From Brachionus koreanus (lineage: Eukaryota; Rotifera; Eurotatoria; Ploima; Brachionidae), in NCBI GenBank assembly GCA_016987375.1, contig PJRA01000444.1:1071634-1135633 (forward strand): a DNA stretch of 64,000 nucleotides, written 5' to 3'. Of this stretch, positions 11,898-24,391 are shown in pieces (positions within the stretch are counted from its first letter, which is position 1; each line of letters opens with the position of its first letter). Made by a program: the position numbers and the translations under genes. The notes beneath the pieces are model-generated. The model was not told the DNA's origin. It saw only the letters and a list, made by a program, of their open reading frames with translations, and did not search any database.

Positions 11898-14800
11898 CAA
11901 AAAAGCTTTTATGATTGAAATATGTACTCAACAATTGAAATTTATTTTCATCTAAATAATAATAATAATAATAAAAATGGCCAAATGAAATATATCAATC
12001 AAATTATTAAACTAACAATAATTGATTATTTTTTAAATTTTCTATCTACAAATATTTTTTATTTTAATTCATTGCAAAATCTATTTATTCTGATTAATTA
12101 TTTATTTATTATAAAATTTTAATAAAAATTAATTGCATTTAATTTAAAATGATATATGTGAATAAATATTAGCTGTAACGAGTTAAAGTAAGTTAGATAT
12201 TAATATTAATTAAAACATTTTAGGTATTTTTGATGAAATTTTATAATAAAATATCAAACAACAACGATTTTAAAACTTGAAAAAGTGAAATATTTTCATA
12301 TATTCTTGTATAATTAAAACTTCTAATTTAATTAGTGATTTTCCGACATTATTTAAAAAATAATCAAGTCTGTTTTAAAATCCTATCAATCTAAAACGCT
12401 TTTTTTATCTTTAATGCATTGATTGTCTGAAATCATTGCAATAATTGAAATTTTTTTACCTTGAAATCATTTTAAAGTAATAATTTAATTTATTTTAAGA
12501 AAACAAAAAAAAACGATAATTGATGGGTTATTATATCTAATTATTTTCAAGAATGTTCGCTGTCTTAATAGAATTAGAAGCTTTGAATTTTTTAAATTTT
12601 TACACATAAAAGAAATTTATTTTAGAAAAAACGGCGTAATTATCTTGCATGAAGCCTATTTGATCAATAACAAAATTCTGACAAAAATTTATGCATTAGT
12701 TTTGGCATTCTTAGCTATATGAAATTATCATGCGATAAATGATATTTGATAGATTATTATCTGAGGAAAGAAAATGATGGACGAATGCTTCAATAAGCAA
12801 CTATCAAGATTATATAAATTTATAAGAAAATTTCCAATTTCTAACAGCCGAATTGAGAAACTATTTCCGTATTTTTATAGATGAGCTTATCTAGTTTTGC
12901 CGATTCTAATTAGATGCATAAGATTAATTTAGAAATATGAAAATTTAATCAAGCTGATTCCTATTTAGAACATGGTGGCTCTTTTTTAAATTAAAAAAAT
13001 TAAAAATCATGAATAACTTGTCATATTTAGTTTTTGATTATCTTATTTAGAAATTAATGACATTTATTTTACATTTATTGTAAATCAGCTGAGTTAATAG
13101 AGCAATTTGGTAACACAGAATAGAAATAATATGACAATCACATAATGAAATTTATTTTCGAATTAATGGCATCGAATGAAATAGTCACAAATGCTGATTA
13201 GTTTATAGAAATTAATTATTCAAATAACAAATATTATTGTAATTCAATTTTTATTTTGATTTCAAAACACTCGAAAAGTTTTTTTTGTCGGTTTAAAGTC
13301 ATAAAATAAAATTTTAACACTAATAGACCAGATTCTTTTCCCTGTTTTATTTTTTTTGTAAATTTTAAAAAAATTTAAGAATTTTTTTTCAATTAAATCT
13401 AAAATAAAAAAATAAATAATAAAATTAAATAATTTTTGTAGCAAAATATTTTTATTCTCATGAAAAAAAAGGTCGAAAAAGACCTTAGAATGTTAAACAA
13501 AAATTTAACACAATTAAATTTTCACCAAGAATAGAAGAAAATTTAAATATTGCTAATGGTGTTGAAAATTTCTTTTTTTAGCCAAAATATTTTATTTCCT
13601 GTATATGAAAAAAGATAATTTTAAACCTGGCAATTATGATTCGAAAATTAGTCTAAATTAGTATTTGCCTAATTCAGACCTAAATTTTTTCTTTTTTTTT
13701 ATGCACGAAAGTAATTTTAAATTATAGATATTTTAAAAAGCATTTAGAAATACATCTTTTAAATCATCAACCAAACTTGCGTTTGTTACATTTTTAAAAT
13801 GTATCCTAATTTTAATTTATTGTTGAAATCGGATAAAAAACATACGCACACACATGACATGCAGTGAGAAGATTTTACTTAAAAGCTTTTAAATTTCTAA
13901 TAAAACTTTTATTTGACAAATAAACTAATAAAAAATAAAAAGATTCTCCTAATTCTTTTTTTTGATTTAAATTGATTTTTTGCTTAAAATCCAACATATT
14001 CCAAAGCAAATAAGATTTACGCAAATTGGTTTATTTTTATGCTGTTTGTGCCTTTTAAAAGATTATTTTTTTCTAGTATACAAGCAGGTGTAAAACATTT
14101 TAAGCTAAAATTATTTTGACATTAAAAATAGATTGAGTGGTAAAGTTATGTTACAGTTTCGTATTTAATTTTGATGTAAAAAAAATATTTGATTGAACTC
14201 AAATTTTCGAAATATGGTTTTCGAAGAAGTACAAATGAATGAGCATAGCTAATAAGATTTATAATTCTTTAGAAAGTTTGAGTAAGCGTTTTTAAAACAT
14301 TGATTTATTTTAAATATTTTTTAATTAAAATTTGTTGCATGCTGTTATTGTATTTAAATAAATAAATTGATTTAATAATGAAAAACAATTTTGAAAATTT
14401 ATGATGCGTTTGAGTGAACAAAAAAATGAAATATTTATTCATCATAGATTTATCATCTAAAAATTGAAAACCGCTTAATTTAATAATCTAAACTAAACTA
14501 GTAAATTAGATGAAATGCTTGGTTATTGGTTTTTACTCTTGTCAATTATAATTAATCGCCTTAGGCCCAAAAATAACTTGGAATCAATTTTTTTTTCTGA
14601 TAAACATTTAATAAAAACACTTAATAAACTAGTGAATGTGATTTAACTTTTGATAAGAAAAAATCAATGGGATTTAAATCGATTACAAAGTTGTGAGTAT
14701 CTTAAATATCAGCACTTGGAGAATTTAATTAAAAAGGTTAAGCTATTTTAAAACAGCTCATTTGGATTTTGCTGATAAATGGAAACTTGAAATGAGGAAC

Positions 14801-16905
14801 TAATAAAAATATTAGATCTCTTCAAATGAATATATCAAATTTTCATTTTTATTAAAAGATTTGAATAATGAAATATTTAAATTTTTCTTTTTTTTGAATA
14901 ATGAGAGTTACAAATTTGAATTGCGAATTAATTTTTCAATTAAACGGAATAAAAATCCCGGAGAACGAAATGATGAAAAAAAAAAAACAATTTGATTCAT
15001 AGAAATCCTTTTTAGATTGATTAAAAAATTATATTTAAAATAATGTATGAAACTCACTGATAGTCAGAAACTCAAACTTTCAAGTTAAATCAATTGAATT
15101 TCTATAAAAACAGGCGTTAAGATAACATTTTTTTTAAATGGAATCAATTATAAGTGTTGAAATTTATTTTATTCGGAATCCTTTTATCAGAGTCGGCTCT
15201 TATTGAATCCATCATTTTTTAATTCATTTTAAATACAACACTGATAAAATAGAATGTTGAAATTTAATTCAAAGATTCAATTCGACATAGAACGCTGTTA
15301 TACTATTTAAACATGGTCTTTAATTTGTCATGTCAACAAAACAGCAATATCTACCAGGCAATGCGTTAAAATATGCTTAGGAAAATTTTATCCTGGAGAT
15401 TCTAATTAATTCTCTTTATATCAAACAATTTTCAGAGAAATATATTAATTGATTACGATTGAAAAATTTTCTTTTTCCTATAAAAATAACTTAATTCATT
15501 AAAGTCTTAAAGATTAAAAGATTAAAATGCTTTTGATTAGCCAAAGTGACTTAGAAATAATTTCTAAAATTAGAATTTCAAAATTTATTTTAAACAAATA
15601 AAGCTTGTTTTTTTTTGTAAACATTTTAAAAATGAATTGAAATAAATAAATGTAAAATTAACACTTTACATAAGTTTTTCCTTAAAAAGTGGGAAGCGGA
15701 ATCGTTTAAAATAGGCTTGAATTCAAAACCGGTTATAAATTACCAGTAAAATTGATATAAAGATTCATTAGAACAATTTTATTCATTTTTCAAACAATGT
15801 TTAGTTATTTTTTTGCAAAAAATTTAAAATTATTTTTTCCTAGAATCGCACTTAAAATGAAAAAAAATTTGATTTAGAACCTTGAAAAATTAATTCTCAA
15901 AGTTTGAGAGAAAATGAAAAACCAAGTTCTTTTGATTTTATGGTGCAAGCATAATCTCATTTTTTAATTAAAATCAAAGAATATTCAATTTCATTTTAAT
16001 AAGAGAAGATAACAGCATATTAAAAAATCCATAAATTTACTATTTTGCATATTTAACTTGACAATAAATAATTTTAATCAATAGTTTAAAATTTTATTCC
16101 AACGTTATCAATACAATCATAGTAAAAGATATTAATTTCAAAAATTTCCTAATTAAAAATTTTAAAAATCTCTCTCTAATTTCATTCTCTGAAAAATGTA
16201 AAAGTCAAAAAGATAAATTTAAATTTATTTAATTTAATTATCTGATCTTCCTTTATTTAATAAGTGAACTAAAATCTTATTATTTGAAAGATGGTTCCGC
16301 AAAATTACTACAAAACATCATGTTGTTAAATTTTTAATGATATTTGGTTAAGATCTAAGTATCTAATACCTTATCTTAGTTTTTCTAATAATAAACTATT
16401 AATAAATTGTTATTTAAAATTTGTTCAATAAAATATTATGCAATGAATAAGAACTTAAGATAGAGCAACTGTTTTTTGTATTATATAAATTTCAGACTTG
16501 TTTGATTGTTAAAATAAATTTTAATTAAAATTTCACATTCTTTGGGTCTATAACTTAGGATATGCAATCAGCTCGAATTAAACCGATCATCGTTTAATCA
16601 CTCTTTTTAGGCTCCTAATCATTTTACTATTCTTCTTTATCTTTTCTAATGCAATAAAAAAATTTTTTGACCTAAATTAAATTTTTGGATAATTTGGCTA
16701 TTCGAAAAAAACTTGATAATACTTTATAGAAAATTTTTATTCTCTTTCAAATTTTTACGTTTTACTTTCTTTAAAAATTTGGTTTTCCTAAAAAAAAAAA
16801 TCACAATAGAGCTACTTGCTTTTATTTATTTTACCACATTTAGGTCTTTATAGCAATAAAGATACTAGGCACAGCATGTTTAAAAATTATTTTTGGAAGT
16901 AAATG
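11898..16905. other. 5-kb gene-free AT-rich region
   Basis: Both strands hold only short, low-complexity open frames. There is a short AAT repeat at about 11947-11963. I see no recognisable protein, transposon domain or tRNA. Decayed repeats are likely but cannot be named. Confidence 0.45.
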
Positions 16906-16907
16906 TC

Positions 16908-16972
16908 CGAATATCTGTTCATATTTTAATCTAGGTTTCAAAATTTTGCAATACATTTTAACTCACCCGTTA
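16908..16972. repeat. Solitary arm of the 4049-4386 inverted-repeat family
   Basis: The bases CCGAATATCTGTTCATATTT through ACTCACCCGTT match the right arm at about 4320-4386 with a few substitutions. No partner arm is seen nearby, so this is a truncated copy or a solo terminal repeat. Confidence 0.7.
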
Positions 16973-17694
16973 TAAAACTGGCCTTTAGACTCGATTTGTA
17001 AAATATTTGAAAATGTATCAATTATACTTTTAAATTAGCACAAATAAAACTGAAAATTTTATTTATTGAAAAAAACAAAAAAGATAAATAAAATATGTCA
17101 ATTTCTTCATTGAAAAGACCATGGACCAAGGTTGATGAAGACAGAAACAAAACCAAAAATTTTATTTTTATGCGCAACTTACAAGCACTTTTTTTCAAAA
17201 AGTTTAATTTTAAATCGGCATCATAGCTCAAAAACTTGAAGTTTTTATTTCTAATTTATTTTTTAATTTTCACTTTTTTATTTGGGGTCAAGAATTATTA
17301 AAGGTTTTTCAATTTTAAACTCTGCCTTCAAAAATGAAAAAGTACAATTTTATGTCCGCATCATATAGAGTCAATGGTCGTTTATGCATTTACTAAAACT
17401 TAGGAATCATATTTATCTATTTAATTGCCAAAAATTTGAAAATACAAAACGGGTAAAAAAAATCATAACCAAAATCAAAATATCGATTGTAAATCTATGA
17501 AGAAATGTATATTTTAGAAGCTTTCACTTTCGATTGTCTAATTAATCAAATATCTTATTTAAAATCAAAAACTTAAATCTTGGTCTTTACTTTAGAATAT
17601 TGAGGTCAATTAGTTCAAAATTATAAAAAAAATTAAGACTTTGATTTATTAAGATTTTTATTTAGTTTTATTTATTGAATAAGTATAAATTGCA

Positions 17695-18405
17695 CAATTA
17701 ATGGCATATATCGTTGAATAGACTGGTTCTGTCTCTGATCGAAGCCGTTCTGGTAGACCTCGGAAGCTAACTTTTAGGGATTAAAATTACATTTTTAGAG
17801 ATTAGCTGATACATTTTGCAGAACATTTTTTAGACCCTTAGAAAAAAAATTATTTTAATTTAAAATTTTTGTTTTTGTTTTTTGTTCCAAAATTCACAAT
17901 GCCCAAAAAAGATATAAGTGATGTAAACGGAGACTTAGTTGGAAAGTTAGTGATTGGTCCAGAGTTATTTTCAGTGACGATTCCAATTTTGAGGTCTTAA
18001 ATCGTAAATCAAGAGTAATAGTAAAAATGTTTAAAAATGAAAAGTTTCACCCGAAGTTCTGTATACCAAGGTTACAAAACGGTAGAGGGTCAGCCGGTAT
18101 CTTGCGATGCATTTCCTACAAAGGCACTGGTATATCCAATATTTAAACAGAACGAATTAATCAATTTGTCTACATTAACACCTTGGAAAACAATCTTTTA
18201 CATCTGTTGAACCCCTTTTTGATCCAAATGACCCTTTGGTTTTTCAACAAGATGGGGCTTCAGCGCATGCCGCTCACTCAGTGAGCGACTGGTTCAAACA
18301 ACAGAACACTGAGGTTCTACCATGGTGTGTCCGTTCGACAGATCTCAACCCAATCGAGAACTTATGGTCATATATGGATGCAAAAATGGTAAACACTTAA
18401 TTTTA
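17695..18405 (+). mobile_element. Tc1-type (DD34E) transposase relic
   Basis: Transposase blocks are readable in different frames: a GRPRKL-type linker (~17752), WSRVIFSDDSNFEV (~17955), FNKMG/FQQDGASAHAA (~18240), and STDLNPIENLW (~18338). The second catalytic Asp and the Glu are 34 residues apart, as in Tc1. All three catalytic residues can still be seen, but the frames change several times and stops occur. A 100-bp repeat arm (17805-17908) interrupts the region between the DNA-binding and catalytic parts. Confidence 0.85.
17805..17908. repeat. Single arm of the inverted-repeat family seen at 39837-40182
   Basis: The bases from TTTTGCAGAAC through TTAGACCCTTA to GTTCCAAAATTCACAATG closely match the right arm of the complete element at 40072-40182. 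Only one arm is present here, and it lies inside the Tc1 relic. Confidence 0.75.
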
Positions 18406-18865
18406 AAATTTCTTAATTGTATAGCTTTTTCCTTCTTTGTATTTTTTCTGTGATTTTTTTCTTGGTTTTACGTTATTGGATTGGTGACAGATAAGAATTT
18501 TAAAAAATGCCGCTTTTTTATTATTTTTCCGCATTTTATATATATAAACAATCTTTGTGTTGACAAGTAAAAAAAATTCTAAACTTTTGCAAAATACAGT
18601 ATATCATATGTATATCATATAAAAAATAGAAATTCTATTTCTAATTGAATTAAATGAATAAGAAGAAAAGGCTGATGGTAGTTTAGTTGCTCGTGCTGAC
18701 GCTTTAGTTCTTAATTTACTAAGCAGATGCCTCTCAAAATTTTTTTTGTCCCCAGTTCTTCTTCTTTGTCTTGGTTCGTCAATTTTTCTTTGTCTAGTGT
18801 CTCATGCAATTCATAGTTCTTCAACGCCGTAGTGCAAGGTTTTCGTTCGCATTCACAATAGTGTG
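18406..18865. other. Unassigned sequence between two mobile-element remnants
   Basis: AT-rich at first. About 18660-18865 is less AT-rich and probably belongs to the retroelement whose 3' end follows, but no domain can be read. Confidence 0.3.
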
Positions 18866-19170
18866 CGAAGGAAATCCATGACTACATGTCTACACGGCAA
18901 TCAAATATAATCAAAAAATTCGAATCACCCCTAGACGCTTTTAACAGACTTACAAACTGTGCATAAAACATAATTTTCAACCCTTATCAACCTTAATATN
19001 NNNNNNNNNNNNNNNNNNNNNNNNNNNNNNNNNNNNNNNNNNNNNNNNATTTTTTTTAATTTTTTTATCAATTTCTTGTAACAATTGGGTTTAAACGAAG
19101 GCGTAAGCCATTCGGACGAACCTAGGGCCTGCCCTAAAGTATATTTTTAATAAAATAATAAACAATAGTG
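18866..19170 (+). mobile_element. 3' end of an unidentified retroelement, copy 1 (contains assembly gap)
   Basis: A short open frame ends with a peptide (YMSTRQSN, then FESPLDAFNRLTNC, then stop at ~18964) that is matched by the second copy at 42335-42590. After the stop both copies share the non-coding block GTTTAAACGAAGGCG ... GCCATTCGGAC (~19090-19125) and end in a TTTTTAATAAAA-type tail. Conservation of both a protein C-terminus and a 3' UTR suggests a retrotransposon family. The class is not identified. Confidence 0.6.
19000..19048. other. Assembly gap (49 Ns)
   Basis: An unbroken run of N. It falls inside the 3' untranslated part of a repeated element. Confidence 0.99.
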
Positions 19171-19808
19171 TGTTTGGATCGAAGCACATTGTATTAAATT
19201 GGTTATGATAATAAGGAGTTGAACAGAAAGAATATCCGAAATTGATAATTAATTTTTTGGCGCTAAACAATTAGGATTTAAAGTCCAAGATATTTGAAAT
19301 TTGGTTTTAAATCGTAATGAATAAGCTATATTTAATTTGTTTCATTATGTTAATTGGTGACCAAATAATCCTACTGTTAAATGATCAACAACTAATTTGA
19401 TATGGTCACATAATTTATTTATATTATTTTTGATGTTTTTAATATTTATATTTAACCTCTATTAAAAATAAAAATTGATTCAATAAAAATTAAATTGGGA
19501 AAATCTGACTCAATCACTAGTTCTCTTAGTTAACTTTCAATTTTCTTTTAATTTAATAATGAACTTGATTATAATAGAATAAAGCAATTTTTTCAAAGAA
19601 AAAAATTAATCTTATAATTCATTAAATTTTAATTAGTCTTGAAACATATTTCTCATTAATCATTATTCTCAGAATAAAAAAAAACGTCAACAATAAAAAT
19701 GTAAATAAACAATGTCAATAAAGATTTTTCCACTTATAACAAAGCTTTTGCAATCAATATCTAATAGAAAAAAAATTAAAATAAAACGTTTATTTAATTT
19801 GTACAAAA
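19171..19808. other. Intergenic AT-rich spacer
   Basis: Nothing recognised. It would contain the 3' UTR of the minus-strand gene that ends at 19809. Confidence 0.3.
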
Positions 19809-21002
19809 TTAAAATGAAATTTGTTTTATGTTTGGAAAGAATGAAGATGATGTTTTTGTTTCGGACCGGGAAGGCAAATAGGCAATAAAATCAGTATTTT
19901 TAAGACCATCCATTGAAACGTGACGAAAATTAGTATTTATTTCATGAGCAATAGATTTTTCTTTAAAAGAGCGAACCCAAGGGTTTGTTTGTATGGTAAA
20001 TTTATACATAGTAGAAGAAGGCCAATTTTCGTTTAATTTTAAATCAGCAAATTTTCTTACCGGTTGATTCATATAATGACTTGACACTATGGACTCATTT
20101 GAGATTAAATTTAAATCTATTACTTTTCGTTGTTCACTTTTCTCATTACATTTAACTTTTTCAGTGTGTCGAGATTCGCTTCGGTTTAATTTGACTTTTT
20201 CGTCTCGAAGTGACATACTCCTATGGTTAATTTCGTTTTTTCGTTTCATAAATTTGATCTCATCTTTTTGATTTTGTTTTGATTTGCTGCTGATTTTAAT
20301 TTTAAAAGAAGGCTTAATTGGCATGATTATAGAAGGATATTTTTCATCTTCAGCATTTATCTCACAATTTTTCTCAACTTGATTTGCCATATTTTCATTA
20401 GTTGAAGAAAGTTCATAATTAAACGAATTATTTTTTAGTTTTGTTAAATTTTCTGCTTTTAAAAATTTTCCTGAGTCTAATGCACACTTTGAGTTATCAA
20501 TTTGCTTTTTTGATCGCGCTTCACTTTGAACTTTTTTCGACAAATATTTAACATAAACATTTCGGTCGAACATATTTTTTTTATTATACTTTGCTTTTTC
20601 GATTTGAATATCAGGAAAAAATTCAAAAGATTTTTTAGACTCATCTTTTAAGTTATTCAGCTGTTTGTGTGCCGAAATAAAGCTGTTTGTTTGAGAATTT
20701 AGCGATGGGATCACAAAATCATATTCTTTATTAAGACATTTTAGATATTTTAAATCATTTTCTGATCTATACACATTTTCGTTTATCGCTTCACTCGGTT
20801 CTGTAATACTATTTTGCTGATCATTTAGAGTTAATAAACTATTATCCTTTACAGTATTTTCATGATTATTCAATTGAGTGACAAATCCATGAGTATTTTC
20901 ATTCAAATTCAAATTAGCACTAGCTAATTTCGCATGAATTTTATTCAACTTTTCAGCTCCAGAGTCTGTCGGTTTAGTGAATACAATGCTTTTGGTTTCC
21001 AT
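19809..21002 (-). CDS. Uncharacterised low-complexity protein, 397 aa, single exon
   Basis: A single uninterrupted frame of 397 codons is exceptional in DNA this AT-rich, which is strong support that it is real. The product is rich in Lys, Asn, Ser and Glu and should be largely disordered. It has no signal peptide, membrane span or domain that I know. The C-terminal third is the most ordered and aromatic part (TMYKFTIQTNPWVRSF, then SFFPNIKQISF). No neighbour gives a clue to function. Further exons cannot be excluded. It may be a fast-evolving or lineage-specific protein. Confidence 0.65.
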   Translation of the reverse strand: METKSIVFTKPTDSGAEKLNKIHAKLASANLNLNENTHGFVTQLNNHENTVKDNSLLTLNDQQNSITEPSEAINENVYRSENDLKYLKCLNKEYDFVIPSLNSQTNSFISAHKQLNNLKDESKKSFEFFPDIQIEKAKYNKKNMFDRNVYVKYLSKKVQSEARSKKQIDNSKCALDSGKFLKAENLTKLKNNSFNYELSSTNENMANQVEKNCEINAEDEKYPSIIMPIKPSFKIKISSKSKQNQKDEIKFMKRKNEINHRSMSLRDEKVKLNRSESRHTEKVKCNEKSEQRKVIDLNLISNESIVSSHYMNQPVRKFADLKLNENWPSSTMYKFTIQTNPWVRSFKEKSIAHEINTNFRHVSMDGLKNTDFIAYLPSRSETKTSSSFFPNIKQISF

Positions 21003-23085
21003 TGTTATAACTTATATCATTATTTCAATGCCTAAAATTCAGCAATCTTTTTGAGAAAAGAAATTAACAATTATAAAAAAAAATTATATTTTTTCAAATT
21101 AAATTTAATCTAAATTTTAGATCCGGGAAAAATTATTGAATTAACATTAAATTTAAATAAAAAACTTTTGTTTATATTTATAAGATAGTAACTAAGGTAA
21201 AAATAAGATTTTTTCCAATCGAACTTAAATTTCCTTTAAAATAACATAAAATAATATAATTAATACTAATTTTTTTATGGTTTTGTAATCAATTTAGCTA
21301 CTTTTAAAGTTAACAATAGTCAATTATTGGCTTAGATTTTTGCACAATTATAATTCTTATATATTAGCATTAGGCTAAATTGATTACTTTTGCTTTTGCT
21401 TATAATAAAAAAGTAATATTTCGTCTTGTAAATATTAAGACTGAAATCAAGGATATGCAAAATAGTCTGCTGGACTCGGTCATTGCAAAGGTAAACTAGG
21501 GTGAATTTTAAAAAAAAATTTAAGATTTTAATTAATCCTAAATTTTTATGATCAAAAATTTCTACAATAAAAATTGGGCAAATTGGGTGTATTTACAAAA
21601 GAATAGAAATTTATTTGTTATTTTCCTTATGGATATTTTCAACAAGCAAATTCTAGCGTCTTTAAATTTAGAAGTTTCTTGATGCTAAGAATTGAATAAA
21701 AACATTTAAAAGAAATAATTAATATATTCTTTTAAATTTATAAGGCTTTAGGTAACATTTTAATTGTATTGTTCTTCAGCAGAGTGAAATTCGCATTCAT
21801 AATAGGTATTTATAAATCTTCGAATTTATTTTAATTTTTTTTTCAAAAAATTTTGTTCTTTATTTATTTATTTATTTCTTTTAGTTCTGTTGACACAAGA
21901 ATAAGCTTCTTGGTATTTTTTTAGTTAAGTTTTTAATTCTTTTAGTCAAAAGAATAATTATAATATAACGATAGTAACGATTGAGAAAGCCTTCAAGCTA
22001 CTGCTTTGAATTCATTTTTCATTTTTTCTAATTCTCTCATCAAAATCCGGTTCTATCATAAAATTTCCACCTATTTCCTTTTGGAATCAATTTTTTTGAA
22101 ATTCAAAAATTCTTAGGTTTAGTTTATATTTTCATGGTAAAAAATAAAACACAGAATAAGAAAAAAAAAACAATATAACATTCTAATACTACTTGATACT
22201 TATTTTCAAATAAGAAAATAATTAATTTACAGGTAAACACTTGATAAATTAAATAGTTCTTAAAATTTAACTCTTTATAAACATTTGTTTTACAAGAACT
22301 TATTACATTATAGTTATTCTTGACAATTTAAATGATTTTAATATTCAGAAAGCTTGGCAAAAAAGTTAATATCATAACTTTATAATGTAAGGTATCAAAC
22401 CTTAAAACACAATTTAAACTATTATGTTGAGTCTAATATTTTGCGCTTTTCAAAAAGTTGGATATTTTTAATTTTAGCATCTTTGTAATTCAAATAACTT
22501 TTGTGAAATTTAGTACAATAAAACAGAAAAAAAATGTTAAAAATTCTTGTAACTTTTCTTTTAAAAGTCAAAAGCAAGTTCTATAAATGCAACATTTATT
22601 TATTTATTTAAATAGTTTTAGGGAATAGCTCTGGCAGCTCAGAATGGAACATAGTCCTTCTTGTCAGCCTAGCGATTGAATAAAAACATACAAAATAAAA
22701 AAGATAAATGACTAAGTGAAAATAAAAATTGACTAGATTTTAGTGAAAGGAAATAATTGCATATTTATCTTTGGATGTCCTGTTAAAAAAGAATTAAATT
22801 TTCCAAAAAGTGTATAAAATTTTTTATTTCGTATCAGGTGCAATGGAGAAGCACTCTTTTAAGTCGCTGTTAAATTGCTGATAAATGCAACATGTTGCAG
22901 CATTCAAAGTTGCACTAAAATGAAAAATTTGAAAAAACTCTGCAAACTTAGCATAAATAAAATTTGGATAACTTTGGCTACAGTGCATTTTACAGAGACT
23001 TTGCACATCATTAACAGACTTTGACACTTAGTGCAACTAAGTATGTTGCTGTTTGTTGCGCTTACAAAACTAATTAAAAGCCTTC
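21003..23085. other. 2-kb gene-free region
   Basis: AT-rich, with ATTT tetranucleotide runs at about 21862 and 22596. A short GC-richer patch at 22618-22690 may be a repeat tail. A 67-codon frame at 22824-23027 (-) has no recognisable features. No gene can be supported. Confidence 0.35.
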
Positions 23086-23262
23086 AGAAAAAAAGTTGCT
23101 AGCTTTTTTAGCATTAATTTTTGTTCTATTTTATTATTTTGTACCAAATTTCACAAAACCGTATATTTAATTCCAAAAAATTTTATTAACTGAAAACTCT
23201 TAATGAAAAAAATAGAACAAAAATTGATGCTAAAAAAGCTAACAACTTTTTTTCTGATTAAA
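23086..23262. repeat. Hairpin element with ~45-bp inverted repeats
   Basis: The left arm (AAAAAAAGTTGCTAGC ... TTTTTGTTCTATTTT) and the right arm (AAAATAGAACAAAAATTGATG ... GCTAACAACTTTTTTTCTG, written in part) are near-perfect reverse complements around a ~70-bp loop. It sits immediately left of the mariner relic, so it may be a MITE or part of that element's ends. Confidence 0.7.
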
Positions 23263-23324
23263 GAAATTTGGTTCTTTAACGTCATTATAGGAAAAAATGC
23301 GAATAAGCAACATAAGTTACTTGT

Positions 23325-23850
23325 GAAATATGTCTAGATGTAAATGTACTTATAGTAAGAAGGATACAAGATTGGTTTAAAAATTTAATAGTGGTGATAC
23401 GAGTCTTCAAAAGAAGAAAAGGTCAGGTAAACCAGTAATTCTCGATCAGAATGCTCTCTGTACAGTTGTTCAACTCCAAGCACTTGCAAGTCATCAACTG
23501 ACCTTAACACATCAAAATGGACGATAGTACGTCACATTAATTTAATCAATAAAACTAACATCATTTTCCTAATGATCTGACAGATTTCTATAATCAACAA
23601 CGGGTTGAAATTTGTAGGAAACTACTTTGAAAATCCTCTATTTGAATGGTTGAGAAATGTATTTAGTCTTGATCTATTTCTTTCTGATTATCATCTTTTT
23701 CATCGCTCAGTGGCTCAACAAAGAACAAGAACAAGTCGAATAAGGATCTCGTGAGATTTTTGGCTTCAAAAACAATGAATGGTACAAAAGAGGAATTGAA
23801 CCACCAGTTGATAGATTACTAGATGCTTAAAAAAATATTAGTTTATAATG
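23325..23850 (+). mobile_element. Mariner-type transposase relic, internally deleted
   Basis: The N-terminal helix-turn-helix block is readable (FNSGDTSLQKKKRSGKPVI, ~23379), followed by RVEICRKLL (~23605). Then the sequence jumps to the C-terminal block (LSDYHLF at ~23676, and SKNNEW/NNEWYKRGI at ~23773). These are the conserved parts of SETMAR-like mariner transposases. The segment that should carry the first two catalytic Asp residues is largely missing, and frames shift, so it is non-functional. Confidence 0.8.
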
Positions 23851-24391
23851 GTTATTTTGAAGATTAGCTAACTAATGCTTTTTTTTGTTATTGATAAAAT
23901 TAAAAAAGTTACAGCACCCCAAATTATAAGCTGTAATCAGACATATCAACTTTGAGTCTAATAACTTGCGTCTGATTTAATCATTCTAGTGATTTTTTTT
24001 TTAAATAAAGCTGAGAAAAGTTTTCTTTATTAAATTATTTTATTTGAGATTAAATTTCAAAAATATAAAAAATTAGAATGTTTGAGATTACAGTTTATGA
24101 GTTATACTTAAAATTTCCTTTAATTTAATAAATAATTTATTTAATTTTAAAGAAAGAATTTTAGAGTGCATTCATATTTCTCGCATTTAAAAATTGGAAA
24201 ATAAATTTCAAGCTCGAACACAAATAAGTGACACTAACACATATTTTACCAAAAATTCAAGTTAGTTGGCGCGTTTTCAAATTTTTTCCAGAAATATTCT
24301 TCTATCAAATAAACCAAGGAAAAACTATTTATTAAAAAATTTAAATTTTGATATATATATTTATAAAAAAGAAAGGACAAAATATTTAGAT
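23851..24391. other. Intergenic spacer
   Basis: AT-rich. Nothing recognised. It includes the 3' flank of MED9. Confidence 0.3.

Noticed and set aside
11922..12122. 66-codon plus-strand frame near the GPCR start
   Set aside because: It consists of Asn, Ile, Leu and Phe from an AAT repeat and AT-rich sequence. It is chance.
22824..23027. 67-codon minus-strand frame with several Cys
   Set aside because: The Cys are irregular, no exon signals were found, and it sits in repeat-rich sequence. It is probably a decayed repeat.
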